From the NCBI GenBank assembly GCA_025758045.1, contig CP107208.1:2232001-2296000 (forward strand): DNA of 64,000 nucleotides, given 5' to 3'. This document shows positions 32,420 through 41,518 of the stretch, piece after piece (the first letter of the stretch is position 1; each line of letters opens with the position of its first letter). The stretch comes from Oscillospiraceae bacterium. Lineage in GTDB: Bacteria; Bacillota; Clostridia; Oscillospirales; Ruminococcaceae. The position numbers and the translations under genes are program-made. The notes beneath the pieces are model-generated. The model did no database searches, was not told the DNA's origin, and saw only the letters and a program-made list of their open reading frames with translations.

Positions 32420-34855
32420 TTACCCCATCACGACCCTGACCTGCACGGTGGTCCCGGCGGGGGCGGGGGAGAGGGTGTTAGTGGGGACGGGCTGGCCGTT
32501 TACCGTCATAGACGCAACGCCTTTTTCGGCGTGGGCGGTGTTGTTTACCGTAATTTCATACGTTGCCCCGCGCCAGACGCGGCGCAGGGTGAAGCCGTCC
32601 ATCTCGTGGGGGAGACAGGGGTCAATTTTCAGCCCCGCCAGCGTGGGCTGGACGCCAAGGATGTACTGGCTCACATCCACAAAGGTCCAGGCGGCGGTGC
32701 CGGTCAGCCAGCTGTTTTTTGCTTCGCCAAAGGTGGCGGCGTCACAGCCTGCCACCATCTGGCTGTAGACGTAAGGCTCGGTGCGGTGGATCTCGCTGAT
32801 GTCCTCGATGTAGGCAGGGCAGGTCTTTTTGTAAATCTCAAACGCCCGGTCGCCGTGGCCGACGACGGTCTCGGCACAGCTGACCCAGGGGTTGTTGTGG
32901 CAGAAGATGCCGGCGTTCTCCTTGTAGCCCGGGGGGTAGCTGGAAATTTCGCCCAGCTCCAGATGATATTTGGTATAAGCAGGCTGCAGCAAAACAATAC
33001 CGTACTTGGTGTCCAGCCGGGTCTGTACGCTCTGCAGCGCGGTCACGGCCTCGCCGGTGTCCACGCCGATGCCCGCCATGACACACATGCCCTGGGGCTC
33101 GATGAAGATCTGGCCTTCCTCGCACTCCTGCCCGCCGACCACATGGCCGTAGGCATCGTAGGCACGGCGGAACCATTTGCCGTCCCACCCGGCGGTGAGG
33201 GCGGCATGTTCCATGCCGGCAACTTCTTTACGCACAGCGGCGGCTTCATCGGCATGGCCGGTGGCTTCAAGAATCTCGGCAAACTCGTTGCCGTATTTAA
33301 CATACATACCTGCGATAAAAACGCTCTCGGCCACCGGGCCTTCGCTGGGGCCGGTGGTCTGGAAACTCTCGCCAGGCGTGTCGCTGAAGCAGTTCAGGTT
33401 CAGGCAGTCGTTCCAGTCGGCGCGGCCAATCAGCGGCAGGCCGTGGGGGCCTTTGTGGGTCGTCAGGTAGCCAAAGCTGCGGCGCAGGTGTTCCAGCAGC
33501 GGCTGGGCGAGGGTGTGGTCGTTGTCGAAGTCCACCTGCTCGTCCAAGATGCTCATGTCGCCGGTCTCGCCCAGGTAGGCATAGACGGCGGCGATCAGCC
33601 ACAGCGGGTCATCGTTGAAGCCGGAGCCAACGTCCATGTTGCCCTTTTTGGTCAGCGGCTGGTACTGGTGGTAGGCGCTGCCGTCGGGGAACTGGGTGGC
33701 GGCGATGTCGAGAATACGCTCGCGGGCGCGGGCGGGGATGAGGTGCACAAAGCCCAGCAAGTCCTGGCAACTGTCCCGGAAACCCATGCCGCGGCCGGTG
33801 CCGCTCTCGTAGTAGCTGGCGGAACGGCTCATGTTGAAGGTGACCATGCACTGGTACTGGTTCCAGATATTCACCATACGGTCGAGCTTTTCGTCGCTGC
33901 TCCTGACCGCGTAGGTGGACAGCAGGTTGTTCCAGTGGGCGTGCAGCTTGGCCAGGGCTTCATCCACCTGCGCGTCGGTGGCATAGCGGGCCATCAGCTC
34001 ATGGGCGCGGGTCTTGTTGATGACGCCGGGGGCGGCCCACTTTTCCTCCTGCGGGTTCTCGATGTAGCCCAGCATATAAATTAAGCTGCGGCTCTCGCCG
34101 GGGTTTAGCGTTACGTTGATTTGGTGTACGCCGACCGGTGCCCAGCCGTGGGCGACGGAGTTGGTGCAGGCACCTTTTTCCACCACTTCGGGGTTGGCAT
34201 TGCTGCGCCAGGCACCCAAAAAAGCATCCCGGCTGGTGTCAAAGCCGTCTACCGGCGCGTTGACGGTGTACAGCGCGTAGTGGTCGCGGCGCTCGCGGTA
34301 TTCGGTCTTGTGGTAGATCGTGCTGCCCTCCACCTCGACCTCACCGGTGGAGAAGTTGCGCTGGAAGTTGGTGGAATCGTCTACGGCGTTCCACAGACAG
34401 AACTCTACATAGCTGAATACAGTAAACGATTTCGGCGCGTCACTTTCGTTGGTCAGCACCAGACGGTCGATCTCGCAGTTGTCGCCCACGGGCACGAACA
34501 GCTCCAGCCGCGCAGCCAGCCTGTTCTTTTTGCCGGTGATGATGCTGTAACCCAGACCGTGGCGGCACTCGTAAAAATCCAGCTCGGTCTGGGTGGGCTG
34601 CCAGCCGGGGTTCCAGATGGTGCTGCCCTCTTTAATATAGTAATAGCGGCCGTTAGAATCCGCAGGTACGTTATTATACCGGTAGCGGGTGATGCGGCGG
34701 AGCTTAGCGTCCTTGTAAAAACTGTAGCCGCCCGCCGTGTGGGAGACAAGGCTAAAGAAAGCCTCGCAGCCCAGGTAGTTGATCCACGGCAGCGGCGTGC
34801 GCGGGGTGGTGATGACGTATTCCCGTGCGTCGTCGTCAAAGTGACCGAACTTCAT
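32420..34855 (-). CDS. Cellobiose phosphorylase (GH94)
   Basis: An 811-aa GH94 enzyme that phosphorolyses cellobiose to glucose 1-phosphate and glucose in the cytoplasm. It opens MKFGHFDDDAREYVITTPRTP, has SGTGRGMGFRDSCQD (~403-417) with the catalytic aspartate region around FRDSCQD, and GRADWNDCLNLNC (~486-498). Length matches cellobiose phosphorylases rather than cellodextrin or chitobiose enzymes. The ATG at 34855 is preceded by AAGGAGAGG. It is transcribed divergently from a LacI regulator and shares its operator. Confidence 0.93.
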   Translation of the reverse strand: MKFGHFDDDAREYVITTPRTPLPWINYLGCEAFFSLVSHTAGGYSFYKDAKLRRITRYRYNNVPADSNGRYYYIKEGSTIWNPGWQPTQTELDFYECRHGLGYSIITGKKNRLAARLELFVPVGDNCEIDRLVLTNESDAPKSFTVFSYVEFCLWNAVDDSTNFQRNFSTGEVEVEGSTIYHKTEYRERRDHYALYTVNAPVDGFDTSRDAFLGAWRSNANPEVVEKGACTNSVAHGWAPVGVHQINVTLNPGESRSLIYMLGYIENPQEEKWAAPGVINKTRAHELMARYATDAQVDEALAKLHAHWNNLLSTYAVRSSDEKLDRMVNIWNQYQCMVTFNMSRSASYYESGTGRGMGFRDSCQDLLGFVHLIPARARERILDIAATQFPDGSAYHQYQPLTKKGNMDVGSGFNDDPLWLIAAVYAYLGETGDMSILDEQVDFDNDHTLAQPLLEHLRRSFGYLTTHKGPHGLPLIGRADWNDCLNLNCFSDTPGESFQTTGPSEGPVAESVFIAGMYVKYGNEFAEILEATGHADEAAAVRKEVAGMEHAALTAGWDGKWFRRAYDAYGHVVGGQECEEGQIFIEPQGMCVMAGIGVDTGEAVTALQSVQTRLDTKYGIVLLQPAYTKYHLELGEISSYPPGYKENAGIFCHNNPWVSCAETVVGHGDRAFEIYKKTCPAYIEDISEIHRTEPYVYSQMVAGCDAATFGEAKNSWLTGTAAWTFVDVSQYILGVQPTLAGLKIDPCLPHEMDGFTLRRVWRGATYEITVNNTAHAEKGVASMTVNGQPVPTNTLSPAPAGTTVQVRVVMG

Positions 34856-34905
34856 AGAGATCCTCTCCTTACAAATGGGATGTCTGTTTATTGAAAAGTT
34901 CAAGT

Positions 34906-34919
34906 CGAAAACGATTAAG
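34906..34919. promoter_or_regulatory. LacI-type operator in front of GH94 gene
   Basis: CGAAAACGATTAAG, with the LacI-family palindromic core AAACGATT (AANCGNTT). Located about 5-18 bp downstream of the predicted GH94 transcript start, a roadblock position. Identical to the site at 35355-35368. Confidence 0.75.
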
Positions 34920-34930
34920 TTGTTACCTCT

Positions 34931-34959
34931 ACAATAGCGCATTTCTTCGGCAATTGCAA
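34931..34959 (-). promoter_or_regulatory. Promoter of GH94 gene
   Basis: TTGCAA, a 17-bp spacer and TATTGT on the minus strand, directly upstream of the operator. Confidence 0.65.
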
Positions 34960-35318
34960 GACTTAGGCATAAAAATAACGATGATTTGGCAAGTTCCACA
35001 ATTTTGCCGGCTAAAATCTGGCACGAAAGCCCATCTATACCTTATTTATAATAGGGGCCGTGGGAGGGCGGGACCCGGAAACTTTCATGAACCGCCTGCA
35101 AAATCCCCGCAAAACACCCATACACCGCCAGCCTGGCACCCCCAAAACCGCCTGCTTTCACCCTGCCAGCGAAACCATAAGCAGCGCTTCCCTGCAAAAT
35201 CACCCCGGATTTCGACAGAAATTCACGAAAACAGCAAACGAAACTGCCAAAAGACGGACTTCTGATTTTTGCAAAACGCCAAATCGTATCGATATGCACA
35301 AAAAAACGTGAAAAACGC

Positions 35319-35347
35319 TTGATTTTGTGGTTGACATGTTGTATAGT
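35319..35347 (+). promoter_or_regulatory. Promoter of LacI regulator gene
   Basis: TTGATT, a 17-bp spacer and TATAGT. The nearby TTGACA at 35331 has no -10 at a useful distance. Confidence 0.65.
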
Positions 35348-35353
35348 GAAGAT

Positions 35354-35368
35354 GCGAAAACGATTAAG
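35354..35368. promoter_or_regulatory. LacI-type operator at the regulator's own start site
   Basis: GCGAAAACGATTAAG begins at the predicted transcription start. It repeats the 14 bp found at 34906-34919, implying autoregulation and joint control. Confidence 0.75.
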
Positions 35369-35426
35369 GGACGCAAAACCCAAACAAAGCGATCCAAACC
35401 AAACACATGACCGGGAGGTGGTACTC

Positions 35427-36458
35427 ATGGCATCCATCAAGGACATCGCAAAAGCCTGCGGGGTCTCGGTAGCTACCGTGAGCAAGGCGCTGAACGGCCA
35501 TAACGACATCAGCCAGGCCACCAAAGAGAAGGTCCGCGAGGCTGCCCGCCAGCTGGGGTACATGCCCAACAGCGCAGCCCGCGCCTTAAAGACCAACCGC
35601 ACCTACAACCTGGGCGTCCTTTTTGTGGACGAAGCCCAGAGCGGCCTGACCCATGAGTTCTTCGCCGCCGTGCTGGACAGCTTCAAGCGCCACGCCGAGG
35701 GCAGGGGCTACGACATCACCTTTATCAACCACAACATTGGCCACAGCCATTCCAGTTACTTAGAGCATTGCCGCTACCGCGGCGTTGACGGTGTGATCGC
35801 CGCCTGCGTACAGTTTGACGACCCCGAGGTCGTGGAGCTGGCTTACAGCAATCTGCCGCTGGTCACGGTCGACCATGTGTTCAACAACCGGGCTGCGGTG
35901 CTCTCCGATAACGTGGACGGCATCCGCCAGCTGGTGGATCAGCTCACTGCCTTGGGGCATGAGCGCATCGCCTACATCCACGGCGAACAGCACAGCGCCG
36001 TTACCCAAAAGCGTCTGGTCGGTTTCTACCGCGCCTGCGCCGCCCACGGCATCACGGTGCCGGACGAATACGTCATCGCCGGTACCTACCGCGACGCCAT
36101 CGGCTGCGCCAAGGCCACCCGCCAGCTGCTCAGCTTACCCCAGCGGCCCACGGCGATCCTGTTCCCGGACGACTTCTCCGCCATCGGCGGTGTGCAGGCC
36201 ATCCGGGAGGAAGGGCTGCTGATCCCGCGGGACATCTCGGTAGCCGGTTACGACGGCAACCTCATCTCGCAGGTCATGTCGCCGCAGCTGACCACCTACC
36301 GCCAGGACACCGAGGCCATGGGCAAGGCCGCCGCCGAGCTGCTGATTGAGGAGATCGAATCCCCCCGCACCGCTTTGCCGGAGCAGCGGCTCATCGCCGG
36401 CAGCTTCGCCCGCGGAGAATCCATCGACACACCGCACCGCTGCCCCATTCCACTGTAA
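35427..36458 (+). CDS. LacI-family transcriptional regulator
   Basis: A 343-aa repressor. The N-terminal helix-turn-helix (SIKDIAKACGVSVATVSKAL, residues 3-22) and hinge helix NSAARALKT (~50-58) are followed by a periplasmic-binding-protein-like sensor domain (~60-335). The ATG at 35427 follows GGGAGGTGG. It sits between the divergent GH94 gene and the sugar ABC transporter, so cellobiose or a beta-glucoside derivative is the probable inducer. Two identical operators flank the divergent region. Confidence 0.92.
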   Translation: MASIKDIAKACGVSVATVSKALNGHNDISQATKEKVREAARQLGYMPNSAARALKTNRTYNLGVLFVDEAQSGLTHEFFAAVLDSFKRHAEGRGYDITFINHNIGHSHSSYLEHCRYRGVDGVIAACVQFDDPEVVELAYSNLPLVTVDHVFNNRAAVLSDNVDGIRQLVDQLTALGHERIAYIHGEQHSAVTQKRLVGFYRACAAHGITVPDEYVIAGTYRDAIGCAKATRQLLSLPQRPTAILFPDDFSAIGGVQAIREEGLLIPRDISVAGYDGNLISQVMSPQLTTYRQDTEAMGKAAAELLIEEIESPRTALPEQRLIAGSFARGESIDTPHRCPIPL

Positions 36459-36461
36459 ACA

Positions 36462-36488
36462 AGCCTGCATGCGCAGCGGGCTTATTAA
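36462..36488 (+). terminator. Weak hairpin after LacI gene
   Basis: AAGCC..GC pairs with GC..GGGCTT with a bulge, followed by ATTAAAAAA rather than a T-tract. It may only partly separate the regulator from the transporter genes. Confidence 0.35.
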
Positions 36489-36537
36489 AAAATGTAATTT
36501 CATGATCAAGTTTCTTTAAAAGGAGGAAAACATTATT

Positions 36538-37995
36538 ATGAAAAAGGCACTCAGTTTACTGACCGCGACTGCTATGGCAGCCACCCTGCTCGCCGGATGC
36601 GGCTCAGGCGCCGCCAGCTCGTCCGCAGCACCTGCCGCTGACTCCACCTCTACCGATGCCAGCAGCACCGCCGCAGAACCCGCCGCCGATGATACCGCCG
36701 AGGAGGGCAAGGTCCTGAATATCTGGTGCTGGAACGACGAGTTCCAGTCCCGCTTCAACGATTACTACCCCGGCGTCGTCTCTGTGGCCGACGATAAGTC
36801 CACCACCGAACTGGACAACGGCGTGACCGTGAAATGGACCATCAACCCCAACGACAACAACAACTACCAGAACAAGCTGGACGAAGCCCTGCTGAAGCAG
36901 GACAGCGCCGCTGATGATGACAAGATCGACATCTTCCTGATCGAGGCTGACTACGCGCTGAAGTACGTCGACTCCGAGTACACGCTAGATGTCAAGGGCG
37001 ACATCGGCCTGACCGATGACGACCTGAAGGACCAGTACCAGTACACCAAGGACATCGTCACCGTCGATGGCGTCCAGAAGGGCACCACCTGGCAGGCAAC
37101 TCCGGGCCTGTTCGCCTACCGCCGCAGCATCGCCAAGAATGTGCTGGGCACCGATGACCCCACCGAAGTCCAGGCTGCGCTGAGCGATTGGGATAAGTTC
37201 AACGATGTGGCCAAGCAGGCCGCTGCCAAGGGCTACAAGATGCTCTCCGGCTACGATGATTCCTACCGCACCTTCTCCAACAACGTGTCCGCCGGTTGGG
37301 TGGACGGCACCACCGTCAAGGTCGACCCCAACATCATGAGCTGGGTCGATCAGACCAAGGATTACACCGACAACGGTTACAACAACAAGACCAGCCTGTG
37401 GAGCGACCAGTGGGCCGCTGACCAGGGTCCTTCCGGTAAGGTCTTCGGCTTCTTCTACTCCACTTGGGGCATCAACTTCACCCTGCTGGGCAACTCTCTT
37501 GAAACCCCGACTTCTGAGGGCGGCAAGGAAGAAGTTGGCAACGGCATCTACGGCGACTACGCAGTCTGCCAGGGTCCTCAGCCTTATTACTGGGGCGGCA
37601 CCTGGATCTGCGCTGCTGCCGGCACCGATAACATCCCCACCATCAAGGACGTTATGCTGAAGCTGACCTGCGACTCCGACATCATGACCCAGATCACCAA
37701 GGATACCCAGGACTACACCAACTGCAAGAGCGCTATGGACGCCATCGCCGCCGATCCCGACTTCGGCTCCGACTTCCTGGGCGGCCAGAACCACATTGCT
37801 CTGTTCGCAGAGGTTGCACCTACCATCGATATGTCTAACGCCGGCCCCTATGACCAGGGCTGCAACGAGACCTTCCAGAGCTGCTTCAAGGATTACTTCG
37901 ACGGCACCGTCGACATCGACACCGCAAAGCAGAACTTTGAGGATCAGATCAAGGTCAAGTATCCTGAGCTGACCAGCGTGGAATGGCCCGCATAA
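36538..37995 (+). CDS. Sugar ABC transporter substrate-binding lipoprotein
   Basis: A 485-aa secreted lipoprotein: basic N-terminus, hydrophobic stretch, lipobox LLAGC with the acylated Cys at ~20, then a Ser/Ala/Thr-rich linker (~22-58) and a CUT1-type binding domain starting VLNIWCWNDEFQSRF. The aromatic-rich body is typical of oligosaccharide binders. RBS AAAGGAGG. It probably delivers cellobiose or cello-oligosaccharides to the two permeases downstream; specificity is inferred from the neighbouring GH94 and GH1 genes. Confidence 0.92.
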   Translation: MKKALSLLTATAMAATLLAGCGSGAASSSAAPAADSTSTDASSTAAEPAADDTAEEGKVLNIWCWNDEFQSRFNDYYPGVVSVADDKSTTELDNGVTVKWTINPNDNNNYQNKLDEALLKQDSAADDDKIDIFLIEADYALKYVDSEYTLDVKGDIGLTDDDLKDQYQYTKDIVTVDGVQKGTTWQATPGLFAYRRSIAKNVLGTDDPTEVQAALSDWDKFNDVAKQAAAKGYKMLSGYDDSYRTFSNNVSAGWVDGTTVKVDPNIMSWVDQTKDYTDNGYNNKTSLWSDQWAADQGPSGKVFGFFYSTWGINFTLLGNSLETPTSEGGKEEVGNGIYGDYAVCQGPQPYYWGGTWICAAAGTDNIPTIKDVMLKLTCDSDIMTQITKDTQDYTNCKSAMDAIAADPDFGSDFLGGQNHIALFAEVAPTIDMSNAGPYDQGCNETFQSCFKDYFDGTVDIDTAKQNFEDQIKVKYPELTSVEWPA

Positions 37996-38035
37996 GTTGG
38001 GACTTACACCTGAACACGAAACCGTAAACGCCATG

Positions 38036-38075
38036 CCAGGGGCGGGGGAGAGACGCCCGCCCCTGGTTTTGTTTT
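38036..38075 (+). terminator. Intra-operon terminator between binding protein and permease genes
   Basis: CCAGGGGCGGG and CCCGCCCCTGG form a perfect 11-bp stem followed by TTTTGTTTT. Such a terminator lets the binding protein be made in excess over the permeases. Confidence 0.85.
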
Positions 38076-38138
38076 AACAAATGACAAGGCTCTGCCCCCA
38101 GCAGGGCAATGCCCGTACAGCTAAGGAGGGCGAGACTT

Positions 38139-39116
38139 ATGAAAACCAAGAAAAAAGGCATGAGCTACGCCAAATGGGGTTATATCTTCCTGGCGCCGTT
38201 CTTCATCACCTTTTTCATTTTCCAGTTCTGGCCGCTGGCTACCACCATCTACTATTCCTTCTTTGAGTATTTCCGCAGCGGCCTAAAAATCATCGGCCCT
38301 AACTTTGTTGGCTTGAAAAACTACGCTGCCATGATCAAAGAAGTGCCCAAGTACTTTGGCAACACGATGATCATGTGGCTGATGGGCTTTATCCCGCAGA
38401 TCGTGGTCTCGCTGCTGCTGGCGGCCTGGTTCACCGACCTGCGGCTGAAACTAAAGTTCCAGGGGTTCTTCAAAACGGTCATCTACATGCCCAACCTGAT
38501 TATGGCTTCGGCGTTTGCCATGCTGTTCTTTACGCTGTTTTCCAACGCCGAAACCGCGCCCATCAACTCCATCCTGCTCAAACTCGGCATCGTAAGCGAG
38601 CCGGTGCGCTGGCTATCCAACGTATGGACCGCCCGCGGGCTGGTGGGGCTGATGAACTTCCTGATGTGGTTCGGCAACACCACCATCATTTTGATGGCGG
38701 CCATCATGGGCGTTGACCCCGGCCTGTACGAGGCCGCCGAGCTGGACGGTGCCTCCTCGACCCAGATGTTCTGGAAGATCACCATCCCGCTCATCCGCCC
38801 GCTGCTGGTGTATACCCTCATCACCAGCCTGATCGGCGGCTTGCAGATGTTCGATGTACCGCAGGTTTTGACCAACGGCAAGGGCGACCCCAACGGCAGT
38901 ACCAACACCATCATCATGTATCTGAACCAGCACCTTTACAGCAAAAACTACGGCACGGCCGGCGCTATCTCGGTGCTGATGTTCCTGCTTTGCGCGGTGC
39001 TTTGCGTCATCATCTACTTTACCCTTACCCAGGAGGATGACGGCCTGACCCGTGAGCAGCGCAAGGCCGAAAAAGCTCGTATCAAAGCAGCCAAGGCGGC
39101 TGCAAAGCATCATTAA
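38139..39116 (+). CDS. ABC transporter permease (CUT1, first subunit)
   Basis: A 325-aa membrane protein with six helices. The EAA loop that contacts the ATPase is visible as YEAAELDGASSTQMFWKITIP (~201-221; the core is EAAELDGA). The Lys-rich C-terminus is cytoplasmic. The ATG at 38139 is used because AAGGAGGG lies 8 nt upstream. Works with the second permease; no ATP-binding subunit gene is present, so a shared MsmX-type ATPase elsewhere is likely. Confidence 0.92.
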   Translation: MKTKKKGMSYAKWGYIFLAPFFITFFIFQFWPLATTIYYSFFEYFRSGLKIIGPNFVGLKNYAAMIKEVPKYFGNTMIMWLMGFIPQIVVSLLLAAWFTDLRLKLKFQGFFKTVIYMPNLIMASAFAMLFFTLFSNAETAPINSILLKLGIVSEPVRWLSNVWTARGLVGLMNFLMWFGNTTIILMAAIMGVDPGLYEAAELDGASSTQMFWKITIPLIRPLLVYTLITSLIGGLQMFDVPQVLTNGKGDPNGSTNTIIMYLNQHLYSKNYGTAGAISVLMFLLCAVLCVIIYFTLTQEDDGLTREQRKAEKARIKAAKAAAKHH

Positions 39117-39135
39117 GGAAGGAGCGTGAAAGAGT

Positions 39136-40026
39136 ATGCCAAACGAGACCAAAACCGCAGCCACCAAGACCAAGGCAACGAAAATTCACGACCCTATGCT
39201 TACGCTGCAGCGTGCAGTTGCTTACATTGTGCTGTTTGTACTGTGCTTTGTCTGCCTGTTCTTCTTCTACGTGTTGATTGTAAACGCCACCCACAACAAT
39301 TTTACCATCCAGCAGGGCTTTGACCCGCTGCCCCGCACCAGCTTCGGCACCAACTTCTACAACACCACCCACGATGCCAACGTGCCGATTCTGAGCGGCC
39401 TGCGCAACAGCCTGATTGTTTCGGCGGCCTGTGCGGCGCTGTCGGTCTATTTCAGCGCGCTGACGGCCTACGCCATCTACGCCTACGACTTCAAGCTGCG
39501 CAAGCTGGCGTTCACCGTCATCCTGCTTATCATGACGATGCCGACGCAGGTGTCGGCACTGGGCTTTCTGAATTTGATGGACAAGATGAAGCTGACCAAC
39601 ACCCTGTGGCCGCTGATTCTGCCCAGCATTGCCGCGCCCACCGTGTTCTTCTTCATGAAACAGTACATGGATTCCAGCCTGCCGCGGGATATTATCGATG
39701 CAGCGCGCATTGACGGCAGCGGTGAGTTCCACACCTTCAACGCGGTCATCCTGCCGATCCTCAAGCCTGCCATGGCGGTGCAGGCCATCTTCAGCTTTGT
39801 GGGCGCGTGGAACAACTACTTTATCCCGGCGCTGATCATCAACGACGCCAAGTGGAAGACGGTGCCCATCCTGGTTGCACAGCTGCGCAGCGCGGACTTC
39901 CTCAAGTTCGATATGGGCAAGGTGTACATGATGATCACCATCGCGATCTTGCCGGTTATGATCGTCTACCTGCTTCTCTCGAAATATATCGTGCGAGGGG
40001 TTGCATTGGGCAGCGTTAAGGGGTAA
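39136..40026 (+). CDS. ABC transporter permease (CUT1, second subunit)
   Basis: A 296-aa permease of the MalG/AraQ type with six helices, first at ~27-48. EAA-type loop as IIDAARIDGSGEFHTF (~190-205). Ends close to the last helix, RGVALGSVKG, as usual for this subunit. Spacing to the preceding permease is 19 bp with GGAAGGAG. Partner of the permease at 38139. Confidence 0.92.
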   Translation: MPNETKTAATKTKATKIHDPMLTLQRAVAYIVLFVLCFVCLFFFYVLIVNATHNNFTIQQGFDPLPRTSFGTNFYNTTHDANVPILSGLRNSLIVSAACAALSVYFSALTAYAIYAYDFKLRKLAFTVILLIMTMPTQVSALGFLNLMDKMKLTNTLWPLILPSIAAPTVFFFMKQYMDSSLPRDIIDAARIDGSGEFHTFNAVILPILKPAMAVQAIFSFVGAWNNYFIPALIINDAKWKTVPILVAQLRSADFLKFDMGKVYMMITIAILPVMIVYLLLSKYIVRGVALGSVKG

Positions 40027-40041
40027 ACTAATATTAAGCAG

Positions 40042-40073
40042 AGGTGCAGTGGCAACGCGCTGCACCTTTTTTG
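40042..40073 (+). terminator. Terminator between transporter and GH1 genes
   Basis: AGGTGCAG pairs with CTGCACCT and runs into TTTTTTG. Confidence 0.8.
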
Positions 40074-40148
40074 ATTGTGCAGATACGTGTGGGGTACATC
40101 GCGCACCCCTACATCCTCGTTTTTATCAGCAACCAGAGGGAGAAGAAT

Positions 40149-41504
40149 ATGCCATTTCCAAAGAAATTTGTTTGGGGTGCGGCTACCGCATCCTATCAGA
40201 TAGAGGGCGGCGCGTTTGAGGACGGGCGTGGGGCGTCCATCTGGGATACCTTCAGCCATACGCCGGGCAAGACCAAGGGCGGCGACACCGGCGACGTCGC
40301 CTGCGACAGCTACCACCGCTGGGCCGAGGATATGGAGCTGATGAAAGCCCTGCACCTGCAGGCCTACCGGTTTTCCATCGCCTGGCCGCGCATTTTCCCG
40401 GCAGGCACCGGCGCGGTGAACCCTGCTGGCCTTGCCTGGTACGACCGGTTTGTGGATGCGCTGCTGGCGGCGGGCATCGAGCCGTATGTGACGCTCTACC
40501 ACTGGGACCTGCCCCAGGCATTGCAGGATAAGGGCGGCTGGCTGAACGCCGACACCGCCAGGGCCTTTGCCGTGTACGCTGCCACGGTGGCGGCACACTT
40601 TAAGGGACGTGTAAAATATTACTTTACCCTCAACGAGCCGCAGTGCAGCGTGGGGCTGGGCTACAGCGCGGGTGTGCATGCGCCGGGCTATAAACTGGAC
40701 GATGCAGCGGTGTTTACTGCCTGGCATAACACGATCTATGCACACTGCCTGGCGGCGGATGCCATCCGAAAAGCCGACCCCGATGCCAAGGTGGGCATGG
40801 CCCCCACCGGGCGCATCTGCACCCCGGCCACTGACAGCCCCGCCGATATTGCCGCCGCCCGCGAAGCTACATTCGCCCTGGCGGACGGCGATTGGACCTT
40901 CACCTACACCCCGGCGCTGGACCCGGTGTGCGGCCGCGGCTGGCCCAAAATTGCGGGCGGGCAGGCCCAACGGGTGGTGGATGCCATCCCGCAGGAGCAG
41001 CTGGACGCCCTGCCGCTGGGACGGTTGGACTTTATCGGCATGAACATCTACAACTCCGTCGCGGTGCGGGCCGGAGCCGACGGCAAGCCGGAATTCTGCC
41101 CCCGCGCCGCCGGTCATCCGCGCACGGCCATCGGCTGGCCCATCACCCCCGAAGCCATGGAGTGGGGCCCGCGGTTCCTCCATGAGCGGTACGGCCTGCC
41201 CATCTTTATCACAGAGAACGGCCTTTCCTGCACCGACCGCATCCACCTGGACGGCAAGGTGCACGACCCGGAGCGCATCGACTTTACCCACCGCTACCTG
41301 CTTGCTCTGCGGCAGGGGATAGAGGCCGGGGCCGATGTGCAGGGTTACTTCCACTGGTCGCTGTTGGATAACTTTGAGTGGAGCGAGGGATACAACGAGC
41401 GGTTTGGCCTGGTGTATGTAGACTACCCCACCGGCACCCGCACCCCCAAGGACAGCGCGGCATGGTATAGGGAAACGATTGACGCCAACGGTGGCAACTT
41501 ATAA
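40149..41504 (+). CDS. GH1 beta-glucosidase
   Basis: A 451-aa family 1 glycosidase with a cytoplasmic (no signal) start PFPKKFVWGAATASYQIEGG. The acid/base glutamate is in FTLNEPQCS (~160-168, family pattern TxNEP) and the nucleophile in ITENGLS (~356-362, family pattern T-E-N-G). It would hydrolyse imported cellobiose, cello-oligosaccharides or aryl glucosides, in parallel with the GH94 phosphorylase. RBS AGAGGGAGAAG. Length is normal. Confidence 0.94.
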   Translation: MPFPKKFVWGAATASYQIEGGAFEDGRGASIWDTFSHTPGKTKGGDTGDVACDSYHRWAEDMELMKALHLQAYRFSIAWPRIFPAGTGAVNPAGLAWYDRFVDALLAAGIEPYVTLYHWDLPQALQDKGGWLNADTARAFAVYAATVAAHFKGRVKYYFTLNEPQCSVGLGYSAGVHAPGYKLDDAAVFTAWHNTIYAHCLAADAIRKADPDAKVGMAPTGRICTPATDSPADIAAAREATFALADGDWTFTYTPALDPVCGRGWPKIAGGQAQRVVDAIPQEQLDALPLGRLDFIGMNIYNSVAVRAGADGKPEFCPRAAGHPRTAIGWPITPEAMEWGPRFLHERYGLPIFITENGLSCTDRIHLDGKVHDPERIDFTHRYLLALRQGIEAGADVQGYFHWSLLDNFEWSEGYNERFGLVYVDYPTGTRTPKDSAAWYRETIDANGGNL

Positions 41505-41518
41505 TGGAAAAGGTAATT

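Larger units (their letters stand above)
34856..35426. other. 570-bp divergent control region between GH94 and LacI genes
   Basis: Contains two promoters and two copies of one operator (annotated separately). Between them, 34970-35310 holds no gene; it is rich in CAAAA and GAAAC words, and ACCTTATTTATAATAGGGG at about 35039 could be a further -10 region without a clear -35. Confidence 0.6.

Noticed and set aside
35331..35336. TTGACA as the -35 of the LacI gene promoter
   Set aside because: No -10 lies 16-18 bp downstream; the TTGATT at 35319 with TATAGT at 35342 fits better.
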